A DNA stretch of 64,000 bases from Schistosoma mansoni (GCF_000237925.1 NW_017386045.1:186001-250000), one strand, 5' to 3'. Shown: positions 19,108-30,667, counted from the stretch's first letter. The notes: a model not told the origin generated them from the sequence alone. Made by a program: numbers and translations.

Positions 19108-19375
19108 TGTAAGCAAAGATGGATAGTGGCTAGGAGTAGAATCCAGGACGCGCGTTTCGTATTACTTGGGACTCGTCAGCTGGATGTACCTGCATCTCTG
19201 AGTTGATGTTCATACTGGAACTCGAACCCATTACATTTAGCTTCAAACGCCATCACTTTATCCACTCAACTACTGAGTCCTGATATCCACTTGCTTGTGC
19301 GATGGGGTGAAGTTTAAATTCACTTAGTATAGTTTGTTTGAATCTTCCCATTGATGATTTTAGGACTGCAACTGG
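19108..19375 (-). mobile_element. SM-alpha-like SINE, minus strand
   Basis: The minus strand has the SINE head (B box GGTTCGAGTTCC near 19225) and a hammerhead at 19185-19141. Stem I is ATCCAG/CTGGAT, core CTGACGA, GAAA, and the stem III palindrome ACGCGCGT is followed by C, so the cleavage triplet is GUC. Stem II is reduced to about 2 bp. The unit extends to GGACTGCAACTGGTCAGTC near 19375, also found at 31360. Confidence 0.8.
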
Positions 19376-19787
19376 TCAGTCTCTATTAATGAAATAACAA
19401 TGGGGAATATTAAGAACAAAGATCACAAAATCTATAAAACCTAATGGATATACAAAATTAGTGGGGCTAATTCAGTATCCTTTCAATGTTTCTAGACTAA
19501 TTCTCTCTCATAAACAATGAGAATCAATTTGCTTTCAATTGCAAATATGACCTATTCTTATGAATAGAAGCTCACACCAATATTGGTTTGAACCAACCTA
19601 CTTATCGTTGTCATGTTGACAATAAGAACAAATAGTAAACAAAACTATTCTCTATGTGAAGAATAGTGATGTACAATGTATTATGTATGTTAGTTGTTCA
19701 TTCTAAAAGAAATGTATGAGTTGGTAACTATATGAATGACTTATGTGATAGGTTATAGGTGGAGATGGCACATGATGTAATCATTTT

Positions 19788-20105
19788 GTAGTGTTTTCTA
19801 CTTATATCCTCATAAGTAGTATATGGTAATGGTTAGACATAGAATGTATTTTGGCAGAAGATCGATAAGGAACGAACAGGAATGAAGCGCAATCGGTATG
19901 AAAATGCATGAACAATGAAATGAGAGAAGATGGATTGATATTTACAGAGGGAACAGTTAAGATTGAGACAATTGATTGTTATTTTGCAAATTAACTGTTT
20001 AATGTATGGTTATCAGAATTTAGTGAGGTAGTCTGTAATTTGTCTAAATACATTCCGTTGTCCTCACCTGTGTTCTGTTCATAACAACTTCAATATGGTA
20101 TTCTT
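19788..20105 (-). repeat. Hairpin-ended repeat (about 290 bp family)
   Basis: The minus strand starts near GAACAGAACACAGG and ends in the hairpin CTACTTATGAGGATATAAGTAG. Conserved interior: CAATCAATTGTCTCAATC, GTTCATGCATTTTCATACC and ATACATTCTATG. No open frame of note. Confidence 0.75.
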
Positions 20106-20248
20106 AATTTTGATCATTGTTGGTGTCTTTTGTGTTATTCTATTGATTGATTGGTTATTTCACTTATTGTTTGATGCACCATTCAGTAATTGTCTAGTGT
20201 AAAATGTCACCGAAATTATATGTTGACTTAATTCTATCGATTATTCGT

Positions 20249-20268
20249 TGTGTGTGTGTGTGCGCGCG
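20249..20268 (+). repeat. TG/CG dinucleotide run
   Basis: GTGTGTGTGTGTGCGCGCG, next to the LINE tail at 20268. Alternating purine-pyrimidine sequence that could adopt left-handed DNA. Smaller TG runs lie near 11100 and 29200. Confidence 0.85.
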
Positions 20269-21050
20269 TATCAGTCAGTCAGTTAGCTACAACGTAGGAC
20301 CAGGTACATATATGCATCGGTCAAAATCGACACACATCATCAGCACAACAAGGTGACCATCAAATTAATAGAATGAAGGATTGTGTATAAGGATATAATA
20401 CAGGAAGAAAGAACTACTTCGTAGAAAGAAAAGTGTAAAACAATTTTTATGTCATGGTTTAAGGGAGGAAAAAGAGTGTATACACTTGCGGTATATTGAA
20501 CGATTCTGAGCCATGTCGACTACAGTCTCCAATCATTGGTCATGATAATCGCTCAGATCACAACCAAGTAATCTGCATCTACCAACATGACTCAGACCAG
20601 AAGTTAGCGACTTTATGGACTGATGACATGTGTTGGTTTGGCCACCGCGAACGTTCTCCCAACCATCTCCAACACTAGTCATCATCGGTGTTCAGGCATA
20701 CGTAACACGTGACCCAACCATCTAAGTCGATGAAGATTCATGACCTCATCAACTGATTTACCACATTTTCTATTACTCTGCATCTAACCTCGCTATTACT
20801 TACCTGGTGATCCCAGCAGATGCGAGTAATTTTTCTAAGACATATAGCTTACGAGTATCTTCTACACTTACTGGTTATGTTTCGCAGTTGTAAAGTAGAA
20901 TAGAATGAACTGTCGCACAGTATACTCGTCCTTTAATTGATAGATGGATATCGCGCCTCCTCGTTAGGTGACGTAAATTGGCAAAAGCCAAACAAGCTTT
21001 CGAAATCCGTGCAGAAATTTCGTCAGACGCCAATCTGTTAGGGTTGAGTG
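20268..21050 (-). mobile_element. SR2-like LINE fragment, minus strand
   Basis: The reverse complement matches the 3' third of the LINE in Rab11 intron 3. It begins at a CAGT repeat tail (about 20272-20285), has the same 3' UTR (GTACATATATGCATCGG), and continues into the RT C-terminal region up to the equivalent of the SDEISARI segment. The frame is broken. It is a 5'-truncated dead copy. Confidence 0.82.
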
Positions 21051-21129
21051 TATTTGTGTGACTACTAATCGAATTAGTCTAGTTTGATATATGTAACAGT
21101 TGGTAGTTTGAAGGAAGTATGTGAATGCT

Positions 21130-21277
21130 GTAGATATATGTATTGTTATCAGAAGGGGTTTTGTGGAGATTTAGTATTTTTCATAGTAGAAAGCATGAGT
21201 CAATTGAAGCTAGACCACCATGGAAAACCTGGAAACACTGGACGGCCGTTTCGTCCTAATATGGGACTCCTCAGCAG
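21130..21277 (-). mobile_element. Second-family SINE 3' half ending at the inverted-repeat edge
   Basis: The minus strand carries the full hammerhead (ACTG stem I, CTGAGGA, GTCC/GGAC, GAAA, ACGGCCGT, C) and the 3' tail. The sequence stops within stem I exactly where the left inverted-repeat arm begins at 21278, so the SINE was cut by that rearrangement. Confidence 0.78.
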
Positions 21278-22012
21278 TAGCCATAATATGGAACAAACTT
21301 TATCAACATTTGAGAAAACTACGACAATATTGAGAAAGTAAACAGGTCTAGATTCAATTATTCTGTTATTGATATTTTGATTGAAATTGAATCAGCTTAG
21401 TATACTTCCATCTTCACTATCCAAACTGTTTCAAATTAAATTCCAACTCATACCTGTTACACATGTAGGTGGCTAATTCAACTGGGTAGTGTAGTGGATA
21501 GCGCGGTCGCATTTGAAGTGAACGACACTATGTTCAAGACCTGCAGTGACTATCATCTCTAGGACTTACGTATATCCAGCTGACGATTCCCAAACAAGAA
21601 AAAACATGCATTCGGGATTCCCCTACAAACCATATTCCATCTATTTTATGTTATTCTGTAGGATTAGCTTAAACTACTTTTAAAGGCAGTGATCCGGAAT
21701 TATTAAACAATCTGAACAAGGTAACGACTGACTAATATGAAGTTTATTTGGAACAGTTGCTTTTTTCTATTCATTCACAGACATGAAATAAAACTTCCGA
21801 CTAGCCTGATACTTTCATTCATATTTCAGTAATATATGACTAACTGCTCATTACAATTTTACATGAAATCTGTCTGTAAGAGTAAACCGTGATAAATTCG
21901 ATAATACTGTTCATCACAGATGTGAAAGAAAGTGTATTCTCGTCAATTAACTTACCTTTCCTTCACACTAGAACTCTTCTAATCGTCGAATTTATTATCG
22001 ATGCTTTCATAC
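21278..22012 (+). repeat. Left arm of large inverted repeat
   Basis: 735 bp matching the reverse complement of 23441-24175 with only a handful of substitutions by eye. The arm contains an SM-alpha-like SINE at 21470-21640. Its inner end coincides exactly with the start of the N gap, so the true arm may be longer. Confidence 0.93.
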
Positions 22013-22212
22013 NNNNNNNNNNNNNNNNNNNNNNNNNNNNNNNNNNNNNNNNNNNNNNNNNNNNNNNNNNNNNNNNNNNNNNNNNNNNNNNNNNNNNNNN
22101 NNNNNNNNNNNNNNNNNNNNNNNNNNNNNNNNNNNNNNNNNNNNNNNNNNNNNNNNNNNNNNNNNNNNNNNNNNNNNNNNNNNNNNNNNNNNNNNNNNNN
22201 NNNNNNNNNNNN
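22013..22212. other. Assembly gap of 200 N
   Basis: Exactly 200 unknown bases. The round number suggests a placeholder of fixed size, not a measured gap. It abuts the inner end of the left inverted-repeat arm. Confidence 0.98.
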
Positions 22213-22270
22213 TGCACGAACCCGCTCTCGCGAGATTCGCGGGTTCGTGCATGCGCACTGCTGAGTAGTC
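22213..22270 (+). repeat. GC-rich dyad and hammerhead-SINE fragment beside the gap
   Basis: A 13 bp inverted pair (TGCACGAACCCGC and its complement, 22213-22251) encloses the palindrome TCTCGCGAGA. The right half continues as a SINE fragment (ATGCGCACTGCTGAG, then GTCCCATAATA). The dyad is unlike its AT-rich surroundings. Confidence 0.7.
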
Positions 22271-23099
22271 CCATAATATGTATTGTTGTTATTCCTAATT
22301 GAGTTTAAAGAGAATTAACAATTTGGAAGAAATCGGTGGCCGTTCTAGAGAACTCTGTAGTTAAAATTATTGCTACTGAAGTGTTTAAACTTTGTTTCAC
22401 CATATTTAGGGTTCAAACAACAAACGATACCAACAGTCTCCCAGGAGATGGATATATGTCTTCGTAATGATTTCCGTGAAATGATATTACTGAGCATGTT
22501 TTCTTTACCTATTCGAAAGGTCATTAGCAATGCATTAATAAGGAATTGAGAGGATCGACTCGAGAATTTCATATTCATCCTATACACTATGATCTCTTCA
22601 CTTGATATATACGGATGCTTTCTGAATAGTTATCTTTATGTTTTCCTTATCCTGGCTCCATGTAATACCTCTAGTTTGTGTTTATTTTCATCTGTCCAAG
22701 TGTGCTGAAGAGTACTGCTGCGACTAATGACACAACCGTTGGATGTCTTATTCTATTCGTATATGAGAAAATTTCTAGAGAACCGTCTGCATTGGTTTGT
22801 CCATTTAGAAACATCCATAATTAATTATTCCTTGTCATTCTCCTTGATTAACCTAGTCATCGCTGACTTAAACGGGTCTTGAAGTTTTATATTTTGGATG
22901 CAGACATTGTCAAGATCTCAAACTGTATGTGAAAAATTACAAATGAATAATTCATCAGTTTATTGGTCTTGAGAGAGTTCACTCTAAGACATTCACAAAG
23001 TATAGATCTATGATTTCTTTCTGAGTTCCTAATACATATCACAGTAAGAAATCTAATCTCAACATGATCTATTTAAGCAGGAGATAGAAAGCTTCTTAC

Positions 23100-23345
23100 A
23101 TAGTTAAGTATCAATGGCAGCATGCTTGAACATCTGGGCTACCTGTTCCTTTCATCTGGGTATTTCAACAAGTGAACAACGTTTCGTTGTACAAGTTTCA
23201 AAAGGCTTAATCAGAGATATCGTGTTTGCTGGAAGGCAATATGCAGCGAAAAGAATGTACATTATTTAGATGCCGATTGACTAGACTGCTAACTTCTAAC
23301 TGGCGGTTGCTCAATATTTATCGTCAAGATCGACGAGGACGTAAG
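23100..23345 (+). repeat. AACLxIW repeat, copy 1
   Basis: Shared with 25985-26240 and 37610-37890. All three read AACL-IW-T-S-HL-IST in the same frame, then VVQV-K, IRDIV, GRQYA and RMYII, though stops occur in two of them. The pattern suggests descent from a coding segment of an unidentified element. This copy lies in the spacer of the large inverted repeat. Confidence 0.65.
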
Positions 23346-23440
23346 AAACTGGAATTTAGTAAAATACTTTGTGCTAAGAGCTCTGTAGTTACCACAAATA
23401 TAATATTGGATAAAGCTAATAATAATAAGATGTACGGTCG

Positions 23441-24175
23441 GTATGAAAGCATCGATAATAAATTCGACGATTAGAAGAGTTCTAGTGTGAAGGAAAGGTA
23501 AGTTAATTGACGAGAATACACTTTCTTTCACATCTGTGATGAACAGTATAATCGAATTTATCACGGTTTACTCTTACAGACAGATTTCATGTAAAATTGT
23601 AATGAGCAGTTAGTCATATATTACTGAAATATGAATGAAAGTATCAGGCTAGTCGGAAGTTTTATTTCATGTCTGTGAATGAATAGAAAAAAGCAACTGT
23701 TCCAAATAAACTTCATATTAGTCAGTCGTTACCTTGTTCAGATTGTTTAATAACTCCGGATCACTATCTTTAAAAGTAGTTTAAGCTAATCCTACAGAAT
23801 AACATAAAATAGATGGAATATGGTTTGTAGGGGAATCCCGAATGCATGTTTTTTCTTGTTTGGGAATCGTCAGCTGGATATACGTAAGTCCTAGAGATGA
23901 TAGTCACTGCAGGTCTTGAACATAGTGTCGTTCACTTCAAATGCGACTGCGCTATCCACTACACTACCCAGTTGAATTAGCCACCTACATGTGTAACAGG
24001 TATGAGTTTGAATTTAATTTGAAACAGTTTGGATAGTGAAGATGGAAGTATACTAAGCTGATTCAATTTCAATCAAAATATCAATAACAGAATAATTGAA
24101 TCTAGACCTGTTTACTTTCTCAATATTGTCGTAGTTTTCTCAAATGTTGATAAAGTTTGTTCCATATTATGGCTA
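23441..24175 (-). repeat. Right arm of large inverted repeat
   Basis: Reverse complement of 21278-22012, of equal length. Differences seen include positions near 23757, 23785, 23951 and 24013. The outer edge (GGCTA at 24171-24175) is sharp. Beyond it the flanks differ: a SINE with a hammerhead on the left, unique sequence on the right. Confidence 0.93.
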
Positions 24176-24361
24176 AAAGAAGAAAAAGAACTAGATGTGA
24201 AAGACATTCAGGTGAATTATTGGACCTCTAATGTGTATGACGATCTATCAATTTGTATTGAGAACGTATCGCTAACTCCATGTTTCATGACGAAATCTTC
24301 AATAAATACAGTGTTCTCAATTATCTTCTACTTTATCAATTACTAAGAATTGTTTGTCTTC

Positions 24362-24555
24362 TAGAATAGATGGAGTATGGTTAGCAGTGGAATACATGAC
24401 GAATGTTTCGTCTTATTTGAGACTCATTTTTAGCTAAATGTACCTACACCCCAGAGTTGATGTTCATTTTACAACTCAGACCTTTTGCCGTTTACTTCGA
24501 CCGTCATCAAATTGTCCGTTAAACTACTGAGCTGACGACTGTTAAATAGGATAAA
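24362..24555 (-). mobile_element. SM-alpha-like SINE, degenerate
   Basis: The reverse complement keeps the SM-alpha layout (ACTCAT after GTCTTATTTGA, GTTGATGTTCA, then ACTACTGAGC), but the hammerhead core is mutated and the B box is poor. Confidence 0.6.
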
Positions 24556-24821
24556 GAGTGCTTCCTGGATTCTACTGATATCCGCATTCCATCTATCCTA
24601 CATGAACTTGTGTTATAATTTCTTGTTTGGATTATTCAGTGCATCAAGTTATTCAATATGCTGCTCGTTCTCATTATCCTCAGTAAAATGTAGAATACAT
24701 TACTCAGCATTAATCATTAATCCGAATGGTATTACTGAGAGTCACTAACTTTTCATAATCAACATTTTAGAAAGTATTTCAGAAAAAAAAGTCGTTTATA
24801 CTCTATCAAGATGATATTGAA

Positions 24822-25117
24822 TCTTGATGAGAACAAACCAGATTCCAGTGGTAGAAGAAATCAGGAAGAAGAAGAGCTGAAAGTGGATAGGACACACATT
24901 GAGAAAATCACCCAACTGCGTCACAACGCAAGCACTCATATGGAATCCTGAAGTCCAAAGGAAAAGAGGAAGATCAAAGAACATATTAGGTTGAGAATTG
25001 GAGACAGACATGAGAAGAATGAACAGCGATTGGATAAAACTAGAAAGAAAGTCCCAGGACAGAGTGGATCGGCGGCCTATGCTCCATTGAGAGTAACAGG
25101 CTTAAGTAAGTAAGTAA
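24822..25117 (+). mobile_element. GTAA-tailed LINE, 3' end copy
   Basis: A 5'-truncated copy of the last 290 bp of the second LINE family. It includes the equivalents of [22 protein letters not shown] and ends at AAGTAAGTAAGTAAG. A SINE unit begins immediately after the tail. Confidence 0.8.
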
Positions 25118-25119
25118 GT

Positions 25120-25550
25120 TAGTATGTCCTGTTGCAGAACTCCTCAGCAATGCGCATCCATGATCCCGCCCCATGAGATTCCAACCCAGGACCTATCAGT
25201 TTTGCGTGCTACAGTTTAACCTCTAGAACACTGAGCCTGCATCCAAAGGTGTTAATGTCTAACTTCAACCAATCCACGAAATTGGTCAACCGTCCACTAT
25301 TGTCTTCAGTGAGTTAGTACCTCACAACAGACCTTGTTGAACTCCCCTGGTCACTGCTTCTCACTAGAACTCCAAGAAAATACCTCTTGAAGCCAGTCAC
25401 TAATGAGCATATGATTATTATCAGAAGGCGTTTTGTGAACATTTTAGTAATTTTATAGTTTAATTCATGAATCAATTGAAGCTAGACCACCATGAAAAAC
25501 TTGGAAGCGCTGGACGGCGGTTTTGTCTTATTCTGGGACTTCAATTGTAC
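25120..25550 (-). mobile_element. Second-family SINE: hammerhead-to-hammerhead unit
   Basis: Read on the minus strand, the copy begins inside a hammerhead (stem II and GAAA half, 25540-25505). It passes through the 3' region, the linker and the tRNA-like head, and ends inside a second hammerhead (CTGAGGAG, 25145-25138). Equivalent stem II positions are exactly 400 bp apart (25137 and 25537). It is thus one complete unit of what would be a 400 bp tandem array, permuted within the ribozyme. Confidence 0.78.
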
Positions 25551-25984
25551 TAGAAATCATAACACTAAATGTGTTTTATCGAGTTTAATTTTCCATATGA
25601 CGTTTAGAGTTTTCTGATTGGCTTTCATAAGTTTTAGTTGGCTAAGTTTCAGTGTACTTGATTGTGATACTGTATATACGGCATTATACTATTTCGTTTG
25701 TGTTTTTTTTGTCTACCTATTCTAATTTCAGTATCAGATTTTTTAACGATTCATCTTGTTTCTATGTTAATGGACAAGTTCTGATGTGTTTGTATGCTTG
25801 TTACCGCATACTGTTTATTCAATGAAATCTGGTTTTATAAGATTCTGTGCTAAACTATATATACCAGAGTTTGACAATAAAAAACATTTGATTCAGAGTT
25901 CGAACAATGAACATGAAAGTGATTGGTTAAAAAAAAGACGTCTTGTTTTCTATGATTTGTGAGGTTAATCAAACTTCACTATAT

Positions 25985-26240
25985 TAAGAGATTTGTGTAA
26001 AGTGGCGGCCTGTTTACACATCTGGGCTACCTATTCCTCTCATCTAGATATTTCAACAAGTGAACAACGTTTTGTTGTACAAGTTACAAAGAACTCAATC
26101 AGAGACATTGTGGTTACTGGCAGACAATATGCGGAGAGAAGAATGTACATTATTCAGATATGGATTGACTGGACTATTAACTTTTAACTGGTGATCACTC
26201 AATATTTATCGTCAAGATCGACGAAGAAGTAAGAAACGGA
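25985..26240 (+). repeat. AACLxIW repeat, copy 2 (open for 64 codons)
   Basis: The frame 25993-26187 is open: AACLHIWATYSSHLDISTSE, then QRFVVQVTKNSIRDIV and GRQYAERRMYIIQIW. It ends near GTAAGAAACGGAAATATG. I do not recognise the protein. Confidence 0.65.
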
Positions 26241-26469
26241 AATATGACTTATACTATTGATACTATAATTTGAACTTATCATTTGAATGTTCTTGTATTT
26301 CATGGTCAACGTTCTTATTTTGGTTGGAAGCCGTTTTACTGTTCAAATTATGATTGATGAAATCAATGTATTCATTTGACTTAAATAATTAACATGCATC
26401 CTAAGTATAAACGCAATAATTAAGACTCTAAAGTCATTTAACAACTATAGATCAATATAATGAAACAAT

Positions 26470-26625
26470 CGATAGTTATGACGAAATGTCATTTGAAGCG
26501 AACGGTACTGAGTTCGAGTCCGACAATGAGCATCAAATCTGGAGTACAACATATCCAGCTGATGAGTCCCATATAGGACGAAACGTGCATCCTGGATCCC
26601 ACTACTAGTTACCATCTATATCTGA
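26470..26625 (+). mobile_element. SM-alpha-like SINE with hammerhead ribozyme
   Basis: The order is tRNA-like head (GTTCGAGTCCGAC as B box near 26514), then a hammerhead at 26553-26597, then CCACTACTAGTTACCATC. SM-alpha elements of Schistosoma are known Pol III-type SINEs with active hammerheads. This copy has the best-preserved ribozyme of its family in the window. Confidence 0.85.
26553..26597 (+). ncRNA. Hammerhead ribozyme, near-intact
   Basis: Stem I is ATCCAG (26553-26558) with CTGGAT (26592-26597), 6 bp perfect. The core CTGATGA is 26559-26565. Stem II is GTCC with GGAC. GAAA is 26580-26583. Stem III is short (ACG/CAT, with one mismatch), and the cleavage triplet is ATC ending at 26591. 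Only stem III is weaker than the family ideal. Confidence 0.85.
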
Positions 26626-26704
26626 TTCTACTCGATAGTTATTTCAATGTAAAGACGAGTTAGAGTAATATTATCTTTGTCATATAAATGTTTCTGTAAA
26701 TTAT

Positions 26705-27214
26705 CTTCTGGTTAGCGTTTTTTTAGGGAGTTGGTTTTCTACGGGATCAATACAAATGTCAAGACAGTTCTACTGTATGGGGTGGAGACGTGGAGAACTA
26801 CAAAAGCCATTATCCAGAAGATTCAGGTGTTTATTAACAGTTATGTACGCAAGATACTTCGGATCCGTTGGCCAGACACTATCAGCAACAAGTTACTGTG
26901 GAGACAACAAACCAGATTCCAGTTGAGGAAGAAATCAGGAAGAAGCGCTGAAAGTGGATAGGACACACATTGAATAAATCACCCAACTACGTCACAACGC
27001 AAGCCCTCATATGGAATCCTGAACGTCAAAGGAAAAGAGGAAGACCAAAGGACACATTACGCCGAGAAATGAAGACAGACATGAGAAGAATGAACAGCGA
27101 TTGGATAGAACTAGAAAGGAAGTTCCAGAACAGAGTGGGTTGGAGAATGCTGGTCGGCGGCCTATGCTCCATTGGGAGTAACAGGCGTAAGTAAGTAAGT
27201 AAGTAAGTAAGTAA
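26705..27214 (+). mobile_element. GTAA-tailed LINE copy with inverted 5' segment
   Basis: 26746-27214 is the sense 3' part: [50 protein letters not shown] and [13 protein letters not shown], ending in GTAAG repeats. About 40 bp directly before it (26705-26745) are the reverse complement of the element's own 5' leader (compare 36575-36620). A 5' inversion joined to a sense 3' end is the product expected of twin priming. Confidence 0.82.
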
Positions 27215-27740
27215 ATTACCTTCACTCAGATACACGTTGACTATATCAATCATGGTTTACTGATCATAGATTTAAAGTATCTTAAATGACTATGAATTAT
27301 AAACAAAAAGAAGACAACATTCAACAGTCAATTTGATGATTTTGTTTTATTGATCTATTCATATTAACTATTAGTTTTTCAACAAAGACTAAATGACTGA
27401 ATTCATGAGTTAATTGAAGCTAGACCACCATGGAAAACTTGGATGGCTAATGATTATTGTTTCACTAATATAACCTGTACTTATACTATGATTACAGAAA
27501 ATAACTATTCAAATAAAACTTCATTTATAGATCAACACAAAACTGTTAAAAATGAGATTTTCTTTTGTTTGTAGTTTAAAGTAAGAGTAAGTAGGAAGAA
27601 AGATAAGGGTAGTCAAACAAAATTATGGTATTAATGAATAAGATTAATGAATGCTGAAGTGAGCCTCGTCGATAGGTGAAGACTATCTGATTAAAGATCT
27701 TCACAATTATTGTAGCTATTAATTACATACGATTATTTAC

Positions 27741-28095
27741 TTACTTACGCTTGTTACTCCCAATGGAGCATAGGCCGCCGACCAGCATTCTCCAACCCAC
27801 TCTGTTCTGGAACTTCCTTTCTAGTTCTATCCAATCGCTGTTCATTCTTCTCATGTCTGTCTCCATTTCTCGGCGTAATGTGTTCTTTGGTCTTCCTCTT
27901 TTCCTTTGGCCTTCAGGATTCTATGTGGGGGCTTGTATTGTGACGCAGTTGAGTGATTTCCTCAATGTGTACCATCCACCTGTAGCTCCTCCGGGGGCTA
28001 CTACCGGTCCCAAGCCCGGATAAAGGAGGAGGGTCGGGCATAGGGTTAACGACCCTATCCCGTAGAAAACTAACTCGCTAAAAAACACTAACCAG
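27741..28095 (-). mobile_element. GTAA-tailed LINE copy, minus strand, inverted 5' segment
   Basis: 27741-27965 is the reverse complement of the LINE 3' end (TACTTACTTACG, then the [13 protein letters not shown] coding segment). It is followed at 27966-28095 by the 5' leader in the opposite orientation (CCGGTCCCAAGCCCGG to CGCTAAAAAACACTAACCAG). This is the same arrangement as at 26705-27214 but on the other strand. Confidence 0.8.
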
Positions 28096-28189
28096 GAAAA
28101 ATTATTCAATTAGAGATTATAGACAACATGATCATAAAATCAAAAATTGTGGTGTATTTTTATGTTTCACAAAATCACATTTTATTTCG

Positions 28190-28327
28190 GGGTCATACCG
28201 TTTATCTTCAATCTTTTCGACTACCACCGATACTATTACTATTACTGGTATTGATCGTAACAATTTCAGCTCGAAGTAATGAATATATATGTCAAGTTCT
28301 ATGTTGCTTATGACCGACTGACTGTAG
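28190..28327 (+). mobile_element. SR2-like LINE 3' UTR remnant
   Basis: The segment resembles the SR2-like 3' UTR and ends at ATGACCGACTGACTG, the same tetranucleotide tail seen near 6955 and 18968. No coding part remains. Confidence 0.5.
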
Positions 28328-28439
28328 ACTGTCTTCTTGTTTGATCACTATGAAGCTTATCGGTACATTCAAAATTATAAGCTTGGTCATCTTAGAAAAC
28401 TGTCCTAATTTACAAATTTTTGTATCTCTTGGTTATTGT

Positions 28440-28605
28440 GATTGAAATTGATCAGTCACTTTAGACATACGTAAATCTTGAGTGTATTACCCCCGATAGT
28501 GTCAAATATATTCACATGTATTTTTGCAGGTATAGCCAGCTGAGGAGTCACGAGTAGAAAGAAACATGCATACTGGATTCTACTACTAGTCACTATCCCA
28601 ATTTG
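28440..28605 (+). mobile_element. SM-alpha-like SINE, degenerate
   Basis: Ends with CCAGCTGAGGAGTCACGAG, a GAAA and TACTGGATTCTACTAC, which align to the hammerhead part of the copy at 26553. Stem II no longer pairs. The tRNA-like head is barely visible. Confidence 0.6.
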
Positions 28606-28789
28606 ATTAGAATTTGATGTACTACTAAACAGAAAGAATGTACTGTTACAGATATGCTACTAAGAACTGAAAATTGAAATCCTGATAGTGTTCTCAATTA
28701 TTTGATAACACAATCTCGATGAAACTGTAAAATATGCATAAAGAGGTAAGTCATTATCCAATACAGAAGGGTTGCGCAAAATCATGGAT

Positions 28790-28995
28790 CAACTTAAGTT
28801 GGACGTTAACACCGTTAGATGTCGGCTCAGTTGTCTAGAGGTTAAGCATTCACGTGCGAAATTGAAGGTACAGGCTGAGAGCCCTGCGTATGGGACCGTG
28901 GAGTCCCATACTAGGACAAAATAGACATCCAATGATTCCAGATTTCCAATGATTGTGAGACATTAATTCATTCATGATCTCAATCTCCACAACCC
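28790..28995 (+). mobile_element. Second-family SINE, diverged
   Basis: GTTAACACCGTTAGATGTC and GGCTCAGTTGTCTAGAGG (A box region) are followed by a degraded B box and hammerhead (GTCCCATACTAGGACAAAAT). The core is lost. Confidence 0.65.
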
Positions 28996-30430
<1,435 letters not shown>

Positions 30431-30435
30431 TTACT

Positions 30436-30667
30436 AAAACTTAGTGAGAAGGGGTTTTGTGGAGAATATAGTATTTTCATAGTTGAAAGCGTGAGTTAAT
30501 TGAAACAAGATTACCAAGGAAAACCTGGAAGCACTGGAAGGCTGTTTCGTCCTAATGTGGGACTCCTCAGGCGGGATCGTGGATGCGCACTGCTGAGGAG
30601 TCCCACAATAGAACGAAATAGCCGTCCACTGCTTCCAGGTTTTCCATGATGGTCTAGCTTCAATTGA
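30436..30667. mobile_element. Fold-back of two second-family SINE pieces
   Basis: A minus-oriented 3' half (30436-30571) is joined at CTCAGGCGGG to a plus-oriented piece (30572-30667). Both contain hammerhead sequence, so 30497-30570 and 30590-30665 form an inverted repeat. It resembles a 5' inversion of a single unit. Confidence 0.75.

Noticed and set aside
21889-22302. Long frames across the 200 N stretch
   Set aside because: They are open only because N codons are not read as stops.
27007-27253. Minus-strand frames opposite the LINE 3' end
   Set aside because: They are shadows of the LINE coding strand and carry no motif.
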